DNA of 53,962 nt from Myxococcota bacterium. Lineage in GTDB: Bacteria; Myxococcota; Kuafuiibacteriia; Kuafuiibacteriales; Kuafuiibacteriaceae. Where the stretch lies: the NCBI GenBank assembly GCA_028289325.1, contig JANQQN010000198.1, forward strand, positions 1 to 53,962, in the 5' to 3' direction. This document shows, one piece after another, positions 21,811 through 29,287 of the stretch. The notes under the pieces were generated by a model. The model worked only from the letters and a program-made list of their open reading frames with translations, had not been told where the DNA came from and did no database searches. Every line of letters begins with the position of its first letter. The first letter of the stretch is position 1. A program made the position numbers and the translations under genes.

Positions 21811-21838
21811 GTCGACCGAACGTCAGGGGTTGTTTACA
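21805..21838. promoter_or_regulatory. Symmetrical PpsR/CrtJ-like operator between bchF and aerR
   Basis: The arrangement is TGT-N12-ACGT-N12-ACA, centred at 21821/21822. Each half (TGT-N12-ACG and CGT-N12-ACA) is one base away from the TGT-N12-ACA consensus of PpsR/CrtJ. The two outer triplets fall inside the -35 boxes of the two divergent promoters. A repressor bound here could close both. PpsR is encoded just downstream of aerR, which makes autoregulation plausible. Confidence 0.45.
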
Positions 21839-21861
21839 AAGAGGCCGCCATCCGTTATGCC
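21833..21861 (+). promoter_or_regulatory. Sigma70-like promoter of the aerR-ppsR-bchG-bchP operon
   Basis: TTTACA (21833-21838), a 17-base spacer and TATGCC (21856-21861) face aerR. The transcript would carry an untranslated leader of roughly 105 bases before ATG 21975. The -35 shares the ACA arm of the symmetrical element. Confidence 0.55.
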
Positions 21862-21974
21862 GAAGAAGACGTCGCGTTGAAGCGTGTTCGGATGCGTGTT
21901 CTGGTGCCCTATCGGCCCCATGCTCGCTTCGTACACGCGGAGCGAGCCTTCGGCCGGAGGACAGGGAGGCTGGA

Positions 21975-22892
21975 ATGTCGAGCGGACGAGAGCGGCTCTC
22001 AAGAGGTTCGTCAAAGTGGACACAGTCCACGAAGGATAGGTCCGTCCCTAGTCGGGTCCTCTCGGGAACGGCTGTGACTTCCCGTGATTTCACCGATGAC
22101 TCGGGCGCGCGTTTGGCGCGAACCATCCAGGCGGAAATTGTACCGAGACTTATGCTTGCACACCGGGACGGCACGGAATCCCCGAATGGGGAAGCCGCTT
22201 ATGCCGCCACTCCGCCCAGCATCGAAGATGTGTCCGAGCTCGCACGCTTGATTATCGCGCACGACGCGGATCTCGGCCGGGATTACATCGAGGCGATGCA
22301 AATGAAAGGAATGTCGGTCGAGAGCGTCTTCATCGACCTGCTGACGCCGGCGGCTCGACTGCTCGGAGCGCTGTGGGCCGACGACAGGTGTACTTTCACC
22401 GACGTCACCATCGGACTATCCCGACTTCAGGGGCTCGTGGATCGGCTCGCTTCGGCGTTCTGCCGAGAGTCCGACACGGCGCTCCTGCCGGGACCGCGCG
22501 CCGCACTTATCGAGATTCCCGGGGAGCAACATACGTTCGGTCTTCATCTCGTCCGCGAATTCTTTCGAAGAGAGGGATGGGATGTATGGGGCGCATCGTC
22601 TTCGCATCCGCGAGAGCTGGTCAATCTCGTTCAGGACGAATGGGTGAGCTTGGTGGGGCTCACGATGAGTAGCGCGGGGACCATCGACGTCGCTTCCAAT
22701 ATGATAACCGAGGTTCGTTCGGCGTCGCTGAATCCGAACGTCTTTGTCCTGATCGGTGGGCCGTGCGTCATCGAAGACCCGGCGATCGCGCAGCGAGTAG
22801 GGGCGGACGCAGCGCCAGCGGATGCGCGCGAAGCGCTCAAGGTCGCGCGAAGTCACTACGATCAAATGGGTTCGTCTCGCGAACGCCATTAG
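21975..22892 (+). CDS. aerR: AerR/PpaA-type cobalamin-binding antirepressor
   Basis: 305 residues. The C-terminal part is a B12-binding fold lacking the usual DxHxxG but with GEQHTFGLHLV, whose H186 corresponds to the cobalamin-coordinating histidine of Rhodobacter AerR. It is followed by GLTMSSAGTIDVA and FVLIGGPC. The helical domain before it (LLTPAARLLGALWADDRCTFTDVTIGLSRLQ) is the MerR-like B12 cap. In purple bacteria this protein binds B12 in light and antagonises PpsR/CrtJ. It stands immediately before ppsR, 26 bases apart, in the usual order. ATG 21975 has GGGAGG 7 bases upstream; the open frame before it is probably untranslated. Confidence 0.92.
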   Translation: MSSGRERLSRGSSKWTQSTKDRSVPSRVLSGTAVTSRDFTDDSGARLARTIQAEIVPRLMLAHRDGTESPNGEAAYAATPPSIEDVSELARLIIAHDADLGRDYIEAMQMKGMSVESVFIDLLTPAARLLGALWADDRCTFTDVTIGLSRLQGLVDRLASAFCRESDTALLPGPRAALIEIPGEQHTFGLHLVREFFRREGWDVWGASSSHPRELVNLVQDEWVSLVGLTMSSAGTIDVASNMITEVRSASLNPNVFVLIGGPCVIEDPAIAQRVGADAAPADAREALKVARSHYDQMGSSRERH

Positions 22893-22918
22893 AAATTCAG
22901 CGAGGGGGTGGAAAGGCA

Positions 22919-24349
22919 ATGCCGAGCAGCACGTTGGGCCAATTCCGAACCCCGGAGCAGTCATTGGGAGACCTTGACGCCCAAGTGGCGGCACAACTCA
23001 TTGCCGCCGCCGCGGACGTCGCTCTCGTCATCGACGACGATGGTCGAGTGATAGATACGGCCATCGGCGAAAGCGAGCTTGCCTCGGACATCGCCGACAT
23101 CGTCGGCCGAAGATGGGTCGAAACGGTGGCGCCCGACAGCAGCGCCAAGGTCGAGCAGCTGCTATCCGAGGCCAGCGCTCGGACCATGACCCGGTCGCGG
23201 GAGATCAATCAGCGGGTCGGTCCGGATCGCGATATTCCCATTCGCTACTCGGCGGTCCGTCTCGGTAGTCCGGGGCGGATCCTCGCCATCGGTCGTGACC
23301 TGCGCTCGATCGCCAGCCTTCAGCAGCAGCTGGTGAGCGCGCAGCAGTCGATGGAACGGGAGTACGCGCGGCTTCGCCACGCCGAGACGCGCTACCGACT
23401 CTTGTTTCAGATCGCTTCCGAATCGGTCCTCATCGTCAACACCACGACCTACAAGGTATCGGAGGCGAATCCGGCCGCAGGGAGCCTGCTGGAAGACAGC
23501 CCGCAGAGGATCATCGGCCAGCCGTTGGCCGCCTTCTTCGGCGAGGATCGGTGGCCGGAGATCCAGTCGCTGCTGGGATCGGTGCGAGTGACGGGGTGGG
23601 CCGAAGAGATGACCACCCGCCTCGTCGACGGGCGAGAGGTCGTCATCTCCGCGTCGCTCTTTCGGCAGGACAACGCGTCGCTGTTTCTTGTCCGGCTCGG
23701 TGACGGCAAAGAAAGCGTCGAGGGCGCGGCGACACCGGGGCGGACCTCGTCCCGGCTGCTCGACGTGGTGCAGGCTTTGCCCGATGCCTTCGTGGTCGCG
23801 GGTTCGGACCGGCGAGTGCTCACCGCGAACACCTCGTTTTTGGACCTCACGCAGCTGGCGGCGGAGCAACAGGTGTTGGGTGAGCCGCTGGATCGGTGGG
23901 TGGGACGCCCGGGCGTCGACGTCAACATCCTGATGGCGAACCTGCGCGAGCACGGAGCGGTCCGGAATTTTGCGACCGTCGTCCATGGAGAGTTCGGTTC
24001 GGTCGAGCAAGCGGAGATCTCCGGCGTGTCGGCGATGCACGGCGACCAGCAGTGCTTCGGATTCGTGATCCGCGCCATCCCGCGACGGTTCTCCCTCGAG
24101 ACCCCGACCGGTCCCGAGCTGCCGCAGTCGGTCGAGCAGCTCACGGGATTGGTCGGTCGAGTGCCTCTCAAGGAGATCGTTCGTGAGACCACCGACGTCA
24201 TCGAGCGGCTGTGTATCGAGGCCGCGCTCGACGTGAGCGGCGACAATCGAGCGTCTGCGGCCCAGATGTTGGGACTCAGTCGGCAGAGCCTGTACGCGAA
24301 GCTTCGCCGGTACGGGCTGGGCGACCTCGAGTCCGGAGGAGGGAGTTGA
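22919..24349 (+). CDS. ppsR: Photosynthesis repressor PpsR/CrtJ
   Basis: The 476-residue regulator contains an N-terminal domain, PAS domains at about 155-265 (RYRLLFQIASESVLIVNTTT) and 280-385 (VVQALPDAFVVAGSDRRVL), and a C-terminal Fis-type helix-turn-helix (DNRASAAQMLGLSRQSLYAKLRRYGL, about 442-467). It represses bch, puf and crt promoters with TGT-N12-ACA sites. Only two cysteines exist, C379 and C432. C432, just before the HTH, matches the redox-sensitive cysteine of CrtJ. The other redox cysteine, known near position 250 in Rhodobacter, is missing. The start at 22919 follows GGAAAGG; the stop overlaps bchG (TGATG). Confidence 0.94.
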   Translation: MPSSTLGQFRTPEQSLGDLDAQVAAQLIAAAADVALVIDDDGRVIDTAIGESELASDIADIVGRRWVETVAPDSSAKVEQLLSEASARTMTRSREINQRVGPDRDIPIRYSAVRLGSPGRILAIGRDLRSIASLQQQLVSAQQSMEREYARLRHAETRYRLLFQIASESVLIVNTTTYKVSEANPAAGSLLEDSPQRIIGQPLAAFFGEDRWPEIQSLLGSVRVTGWAEEMTTRLVDGREVVISASLFRQDNASLFLVRLGDGKESVEGAATPGRTSSRLLDVVQALPDAFVVAGSDRRVLTANTSFLDLTQLAAEQQVLGEPLDRWVGRPGVDVNILMANLREHGAVRNFATVVHGEFGSVEQAEISGVSAMHGDQQCFGFVIRAIPRRFSLETPTGPELPQSVEQLTGLVGRVPLKEIVRETTDVIERLCIEAALDVSGDNRASAAQMLGLSRQSLYAKLRRYGLGDLESGGGS

Positions 24350-25269
24350 TGACCTCGCTTTCACAAGGTCAGGTGACCCCGCAACGCAGGCTGCCGGCGC
24401 CGACGGCGGTCGTCGAGCTGTTGAAGCCTATTACGTGGTTCGCGCCGATGTGGGCCCTGGGGTGCGGCGTCGTGTCCTCAGGGGTGCCCGTCGTCGAGCG
24501 ATGGCCGCTGATCCTGATGGCCATTCTGCTCGCAGGACCGCTGGTGTGCGGGACGAGCCAAGCCGTCAACGATTGGTTCGATCGCCACGTCGACGCCATC
24601 AACGAGCCCGATCGACCGATCCCATCGGGTCGAGTGCCGGGACGGTGGGGTTTGTACATCGCGATCATCTGGTCGGCGGTGGCGGCCGCGGTCGGGGCTA
24701 CCCTCGGGCCGTGGGTGTTCGGCGCGGCGTTGATCGGCCTCGCGCTGGCCTGGGCGTACAGCGCCCCGCCATTTCGACTCAAAAAGAACGGCTGGTGGGG
24801 CAACGCGGCGGTCGCGGCCTGCTACGAGGGCCTGCCGTGGTTCACCGGCGCTGCGGTGATGACGGCCATCGTCCCCGATGGCCGGATCGTGGCCCTCGCG
24901 GCGCTGTACAGCGTCGGGGCTCACGGCATCATGGTCTTGAACGACTTCAAAGCCGTAGACGGCGACACGCAGATGGGCGTCCGATCTCTGCCAGTCCAGC
25001 TCGGGGTGAAGGTCGCGGCGAGGCTGGCTTGCGTGGTGATGGCGCTGCCGCAGCTGGTGGTGGTGGGGCTGCTCATCGCCTGGGATCGACCGATTCACGC
25101 CGCGATCGTTTCCGGTCTCGTCGTCGTCCAGCTGGGGCTGATGACCCGCTTGGTGCGCGATCCGAAGGGGCGGGCGGCTTGGTACAACGCGACGGGGACG
25201 ACGCTGTACGTCCTCGGCATGCTTGCGAGCGCGTTCGCCGTTCGCGGGCTGTTCACGGGAGGCGCATGA
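24349..25269 (+). CDS. bchG: Bacteriochlorophyll synthase BchG
   Basis: This 306-residue UbiA-type prenyltransferase esterifies bacteriochlorophyllide a with geranylgeranyl diphosphate. It has about nine helices and two Asp-rich motifs: NDWFDRHVDAINEPDRP at 74-90 and VLNDFKAVDGD in the second half. The N terminus ELLKPITWFAPMWA is typical. The start overlaps the ppsR stop by one base, and the stop overlaps the next gene's ATG (ATGA), so it is coupled on both sides. Confidence 0.97.
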   Translation: MTSLSQGQVTPQRRLPAPTAVVELLKPITWFAPMWALGCGVVSSGVPVVERWPLILMAILLAGPLVCGTSQAVNDWFDRHVDAINEPDRPIPSGRVPGRWGLYIAIIWSAVAAAVGATLGPWVFGAALIGLALAWAYSAPPFRLKKNGWWGNAAVAACYEGLPWFTGAAVMTAIVPDGRIVALAALYSVGAHGIMVLNDFKAVDGDTQMGVRSLPVQLGVKVAARLACVVMALPQLVVVGLLIAWDRPIHAAIVSGLVVVQLGLMTRLVRDPKGRAAWYNATGTTLYVLGMLASAFAVRGLFTGGA

Positions 25270-26615
25270 CCATGGCCGGACTGACTTGGCTGTCTATCTT
25301 TCGCATCGGTCTCGTGCAGACCGCGCTCGGGTCGATGGTCGTGCTGACCACGAGTACTTTGAATCGCGTCATGACCATCGAGCTTGCGTCCTTGGCGATG
25401 CTGCCCGGTGCGTTACTGGCGCTTCACCATGCAGTTCAGATCGCCCGCCCGAAATGGGGATACAACTCGGACATGGGCGGACGCCGAACGCCCTGGATCA
25501 TCGGTGGGCTCGCGGTGCTTGCGGTCGGCGTTCTCATCGCCGCGCTGGCGACGGCATGGATGAGCACCGCCCCGACGCCAGGCATTGTGCTGGCGGTGTT
25601 CGCGTATATTCTGATCGGAATCGGGGTCGGTGCTTCGGGGACCTCGCTGCTGGCCATGCTGGCCTCGGAGGTGGCTCCCGGCCGTCGAGCACCCGCCGCG
25701 ACCATCGTGTGGATCATGATGATTATGGGCTTCGTCGTCACTTCAGTGGTCGCGAGCGCAAATCTCGATCCGTTCTCGTTCACGCGGTTGGTGGCCGTCA
25801 CCGCCGGTGTTGTCGCGGTTGCATTCATCGTCGCCGTTGTCGCCGTGTGGGGGGTCGAGTCTTCGGTCCCGACCAAGAACGCGGCGCCCGAGACCGAAAA
25901 GCCATCGTTCGTCGAAGCGTTTGAGGAGATTTGGGCGGAGCCCAAGGCCCGAGCGTTCACGATCTTCGTGTTCATTTCGATGTTCGCGTACGCCACTCAA
26001 GACCTGATTCTTGAGCCATTTGCCGGCGCGGTGTTCGGCATGACACCGGGGGAGTCGACCGGTCTGACCGGCGTCCAGAGCTCCGGGGTGCTGCTGGGGC
26101 TGCTCATCGTGGGATTCGCGGCGGGCGGCAAGGACCGCCCCCGCTTCGGATCCGTCCGCGTCTGGACCGTCGGCGGCTGCGTCGCGTCCGCTATCGCCCT
26201 CATGGCGCTCATGATCTCCGGGTACGTTGCCGGTTGGCCTCTGCGGCCGACGGTATTTGCTTTAGGGCTCTCTAACGGCGCGTTTGCGGCGGCGGCCATC
26301 GGCTGGATGATGACGCTCGCTGGCGACGGACGTGCGTCTCGCGAGGGCGTAAGGATGGGCCTTTGGGGCGGGGCGCAGGCCATCGGCTTTGCCCTGGGCG
26401 GTTTCTTGGGGACGGTCGGCGTCGATGCTGTCCGGTACCTCTTCGACTCTCGGGTGCTGTCCTACGCGGCGGTCTTCGGGGCCGAAGGGGCTTTGTTCCT
26501 CGTGTCCGCGATTCTTGCCGCGCGCATGCAGATGGTGGCTCGCACCGCCGAAAGCGGCTTCCTTTCCACCGATAAACACGCGCCCTCGTTGGGCGCAGCG
26601 GGGCTCAGCTCATGA
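25266..26615 (+). CDS. PucC/Bch2-family membrane protein between bchG and bchP
   Basis: 449 residues, about 12 membrane helices, same bacteriochlorophyll-delivery family as LhaA. Visible hallmarks are FRIGLVQTALGSMVVLTTSTLNR at the first helix, NSDMGGRRTPWIIGG and YATQDLILEPFAGAVFGM. In Rhodobacter the gene at this place is called ORF428 or bch2; its role may be to pass finished pigment from BchG/BchP to assembly sites. The start (25266) overlaps the bchG stop; the stop overlaps bchP. The periplasmic and cytoplasmic loops are shorter than in LhaA. Confidence 0.9.
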   Translation: MTMAGLTWLSIFRIGLVQTALGSMVVLTTSTLNRVMTIELASLAMLPGALLALHHAVQIARPKWGYNSDMGGRRTPWIIGGLAVLAVGVLIAALATAWMSTAPTPGIVLAVFAYILIGIGVGASGTSLLAMLASEVAPGRRAPAATIVWIMMIMGFVVTSVVASANLDPFSFTRLVAVTAGVVAVAFIVAVVAVWGVESSVPTKNAAPETEKPSFVEAFEEIWAEPKARAFTIFVFISMFAYATQDLILEPFAGAVFGMTPGESTGLTGVQSSGVLLGLLIVGFAAGGKDRPRFGSVRVWTVGGCVASAIALMALMISGYVAGWPLRPTVFALGLSNGAFAAAAIGWMMTLAGDGRASREGVRMGLWGGAQAIGFALGGFLGTVGVDAVRYLFDSRVLSYAAVFGAEGALFLVSAILAARMQMVARTAESGFLSTDKHAPSLGAAGLSS

Positions 26616-27829
26616 CCGAATCCATCTATGACGCCGTTGTCGTCGGCGGAGGCCCGGCCGGGTCCACCGCTGCCACCGAGCTCGCGCGGGCGGGCAAGTC
26701 GGTGCTCCTCCTCGACCGAGCGGGCCGGATCAAACCGTGCGGCGGCGCGATCCCGCCTCGCCTCATCCGCGATTTCGACATCCCGATGTCGCTGCTGTGT
26801 GCGCAGATCCGCTCCGCGCGCATCGTGTCGCCGACGGACCGGAGGGTCGATATGCCCATCGAGGGCGGCTTCGTGGGCATGGTGAACCGTGAGGTGTTCG
26901 ATGAGTTTCTTCGGTCGCGGGCGGCCGAAGAAGGCGCCGAGCGCCGGGTCGGTCTGTACGAGGGCATCTCGCGAGACGAGGAAGGGGTGGCCACGGTTCA
27001 CTACCGGGCGCCCGAGGCGCGGGGCGGTGGGGCCAAGCCGGCGGCCGGCGATGAACGGACGGTTCGGGCCCGGCTGGTCGTGGGCGCGGACGGAGCCCGG
27101 TCCAAGGTGGCCCGGCAGGAGGTTCCCGGCGGCGGCAAGGTCCGTTGCGTCTTCGCCTACCATGAGGTGATCGAGGCGCCCCAATCGGCTGCGAACGACG
27201 AGTACGACGGCCGTCGGTGCGATGTGGTCTACAACGGCGAGGTATCACCGGACTTCTATGGTTGGGTATTCCCGCATGGTGGGACGGCGAGTGTGGGCAC
27301 GGGAAGCGCGAACAAAGGCTTCAGCCTCCGGCAATCCGTAGGGGATCTCCGGGCGGCGACGGGCTTGGACCGGGCTCGGACCATCCGACGGGAGGGCGCC
27401 CCGATTCCTATGCAGCCGCTGAAGAAGTGGGACAACCGCCGCGACGTGGTTCTCGCTGGCGACGCGGCGGGGGTGGTCGCGCCATCGTCGGGCGAAGGCA
27501 TCTACTACGCGATGATCGGCGGCCAGGTTGCGGCGCAGGCCGGCATAGAGTTTCTCGAGACCGAAGATCCTCGCGTGCTGGCCAAAGCGCGAAAGACGTT
27601 CATGAAAGCGCACGGACGCGTGTTCTGGGTGTTGGGGCTGATGCAGCGCTTCTTCTACAGCAGCGATAATCGTCGGGAGCGGTTCGTGACGATGTGTCAG
27701 GATCCGGACGTCCAGCGGCTGACGTGGCAGGCGTACATGAACAAGGAGCTCGTCCGCGCGCACCCGATGGCCCACGTGCGGATCTTCTTCAAGGATATGG
27801 CGCATATCATGGGTCTCGTGTCTCCGTAG
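26612..27829 (+). CDS. bchP: Geranylgeranyl diphosphate/bacteriochlorophyll reductase BchP
   Basis: A 405-residue flavoprotein that reduces the geranylgeranyl tail to phytyl. The FAD motif VVGGGPAGSTAATEL is at about 10-24, followed by a typical GRIKPCGGAIPPRLI. The second FAD motif LAGDAAGVVAPSSGEGIYYAM is near 285-305. It completes the ppsR-bchG-pucC-like-bchP run, joined by ATGA overlap. The C-terminal part (KDMAHIMGL) is conserved in the family. Confidence 0.97.
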   Translation: MTESIYDAVVVGGGPAGSTAATELARAGKSVLLLDRAGRIKPCGGAIPPRLIRDFDIPMSLLCAQIRSARIVSPTDRRVDMPIEGGFVGMVNREVFDEFLRSRAAEEGAERRVGLYEGISRDEEGVATVHYRAPEARGGGAKPAAGDERTVRARLVVGADGARSKVARQEVPGGGKVRCVFAYHEVIEAPQSAANDEYDGRRCDVVYNGEVSPDFYGWVFPHGGTASVGTGSANKGFSLRQSVGDLRAATGLDRARTIRREGAPIPMQPLKKWDNRRDVVLAGDAAGVVAPSSGEGIYYAMIGGQVAAQAGIEFLETEDPRVLAKARKTFMKAHGRVFWVLGLMQRFFYSSDNRRERFVTMCQDPDVQRLTWQAYMNKELVRAHPMAHVRIFFKDMAHIMGLVSP

Positions 27830-27833
27830 CCGA

Positions 27834-28160
27834 GTGGAGACCTTCTACACTTCCGGCAAGATCGTCGACATTGTTCTCGTCTTTGTGGCGGTCGAGTTCG
27901 CCGCCCTCGCGGTCATCTACACGCGGACCGGTCGGGGAATAGCCCCGCGGGATGTAGCCAGCAACCTGCTGTCCGCCGTTTTCCTCTTGTTGGCGTTGAG
28001 AAGCGCTCTCAACGGGATGAGTTGGCTGTGGACGGCCGCGTTTCTCGCCGCCTCGTTCCCCGCCCACTTGCTTGATTTGCGAATAAGATGGAATAACCCG
28101 CCTGGACCACGCCGACCCGAAACCGAAACGGACGTTGCGCCAGGTCGCGGAGACCGTTAA
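27834..28160 (+). CDS. Small three-helix membrane protein, function unknown
   Basis: A 108-residue protein starting at GTG 27834, only 4 bases after bchP, so it is very probably in the same operon. It has three hydrophobic stretches at about 10-28, 42-57 and 62-76 and a polar, charged tail from about 85. No domain or family motif was recognised. Its place between bchP and the HiPIP gene suggests a role in the photosynthetic membrane, but that is context only. Confidence 0.65.
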   Translation: METFYTSGKIVDIVLVFVAVEFAALAVIYTRTGRGIAPRDVASNLLSAVFLLLALRSALNGMSWLWTAAFLAASFPAHLLDLRIRWNNPPGPRRPETETDVAPGRGDR

Positions 28161-28172
28161 TCGGTTCACGGG

Positions 28173-28210
28173 GTGGGCCCGGTTGACTCCACTGAGGTGG
28201 AGCAGCCCAC
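28173..28210 (+). other. Compound inverted repeat upstream of the HiPIP gene
   Basis: An inner perfect hairpin (CTCCAC-TGAG-GTGGAG, 28187-28202) is flanked by an outer pair GTGGGC (28173-28178) and GCCCAC (28205-28210). There is no T-run. It may be an mRNA stability or processing site that lets the HiPIP message accumulate independently of bchP, or an operator. It ends 24 bases before the HiPIP ATG. Confidence 0.5.
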
Positions 28211-28234
28211 GCTCAAAGAGGAGACGGAAAAAAG

Positions 28235-28615
28235 ATGGAGAATAAGTTGGTTACTCGCCGCCGCGCCCTTCACGTCATCGGCATGACGACCGGTGGCCTG
28301 GTCATGATCGGTTGCGCCCCGGAGAAGAAGGGCGTGCCTGCGAAGAAAGAGGCGCCTGCGAAGAAGGAGGAGCCGAAGAAGATGGCCGCCGCCCCGTCGG
28401 ACGACGACTGCAACGCGACCATCGACGACACCTCCAAGAAGCTTCGTTCGACGCTCCAGTACGTCGAGAAGAGCGCTATCGCCGAGAAGAACTGCGGCAA
28501 CTGCCTGCAGTACGTGGCGCCGGAAGGCGGCAAGAAGTGTGGCGGCTGTAAGCTGTTCACGGGGCCGGTCCAGGCCGCGGGCTACTGCCTGAGCTGGGCC
28601 GCTAAGCAGGCCTAG
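28235..28615 (+). CDS. High-potential iron-sulphur protein, Tat-exported lipoprotein type
   Basis: 126 residues. The N terminus has twin arginines (TRRRALHVIGM) and then a hydrophobic stretch ending in VMIGC, a lipobox-like site with C27. A Lys/Pro/Glu-rich linker (about 31-50) follows. The C-terminal half carries the HiPIP cluster ligands C87 and C90 (NCGNC), C105 (GGCKLFTG) and C118 in GYCLSW; C59 and C102 are extra. HiPIPs carry electrons from the cytochrome bc1 complex to the tetrahaem PufC. Tat export fits a cofactor inserted before transport, and a lipid anchor would hold it at a membrane. GAGGAG precedes the ATG. Confidence 0.9.
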   Translation: MENKLVTRRRALHVIGMTTGGLVMIGCAPEKKGVPAKKEAPAKKEEPKKMAAAPSDDDCNATIDDTSKKLRSTLQYVEKSAIAEKNCGNCLQYVAPEGGKKCGGCKLFTGPVQAAGYCLSWAAKQA

Positions 28616-28635
28616 TACTCGCCGAATCGCTGCTA

Positions 28636-28672
28636 GGGGCCCTGGTCGCGAATACCGACCAGGGCTCCTTTC
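28636..28672 (+). terminator. Intrinsic terminator after the HiPIP gene
   Basis: A 10-bp perfect stem (GCCCTGGTCG 28640-28649 with CGACCAGGGC 28657-28666) and a 7-base loop, extended outward by AGGG/TCCT with one G-T pair, then TTTCC. It ends the aerR-to-HiPIP transcription unit and marks the right edge of the photosynthesis genes. Confidence 0.75.
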
Positions 28673-28864
28673 CGCTGCTCGTCATCCCGCAGCCCGCATC
28701 CCACATCGTTGGCATCGATCCCGCGCCGGTCTCGATCACCACCACTGAGGTTTTTTGCGCTCGGGTCGATGCATCCCGAGTGGACAGGACGCTTCCCCCC
28801 TTGTTCGTCCGCTTCAGTCGGCCCTACCGAGGCCGAGGTTCTAGGCGTGGGGCGAACAGTGGGG

Positions 28865-29272
28865 ATGAAGGCGCTCATCTTCCAGCTCATGCTGGCGGCG
28901 GCGGTGGGGATTCCGTCGGGTCTTTGGTCGGAGCGAATGCCATCGTTGCCGGTCTCCGCCGACACGCTCGCACCGAGGCCCGAGACCCCGACATGGACGG
29001 TCCTGCACGTCGTTCATGCCGACGGCTGGAGTGGGGCGCCGGTCATCGATCATCTGCTGACCGCCGAACACCCGGACCGGGTTCAGCACGTGGTTCTGTT
29101 CTTCGGGCGAGACGAGATCCTGACTGAGCGGCTGCGGAGCCGTGGCGTACGGGTGTTGGCCGGCCGCGGTCGCGGGCCGGTGTTGGCCGGCCTGTTCGTG
29201 GTGTCGCCGGACGGCGATGTGGTCGCCGCTCGACGCTACCGTTCGCCGCTGGGGGGTGCGCCGACGGACTGA
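28865..29272 (+). CDS. Putative exported protein with thioredoxin-like fold, no active-site cysteines
   Basis: A 135-residue protein with an N-terminal hydrophobic segment (MKALIFQLMLAAAVGIPSGLW) that could be a signal or anchor. The rest has the beta-alpha-beta pattern of thioredoxin-like proteins: TVLHVVHADGWSGAPVIDHLL, then VVLFFGRDEILTERLRSRGVRV, then GLFVVSPDGDVVAARRY. Where related redox proteins have cysteines after the first strand, this one has Asp-Gly-Trp-Ser. The start is uncertain; an open frame extends 52 codons upstream. The region 28,673-28,864 holds nothing else recognisable. The fold call is my inference. Confidence 0.45.
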   Translation: MKALIFQLMLAAAVGIPSGLWSERMPSLPVSADTLAPRPETPTWTVLHVVHADGWSGAPVIDHLLTAEHPDRVQHVVLFFGRDEILTERLRSRGVRVLAGRGRGPVLAGLFVVSPDGDVVAARRYRSPLGGAPTD

Positions 29273-29287
29273 AACGCGGAATGGGCG

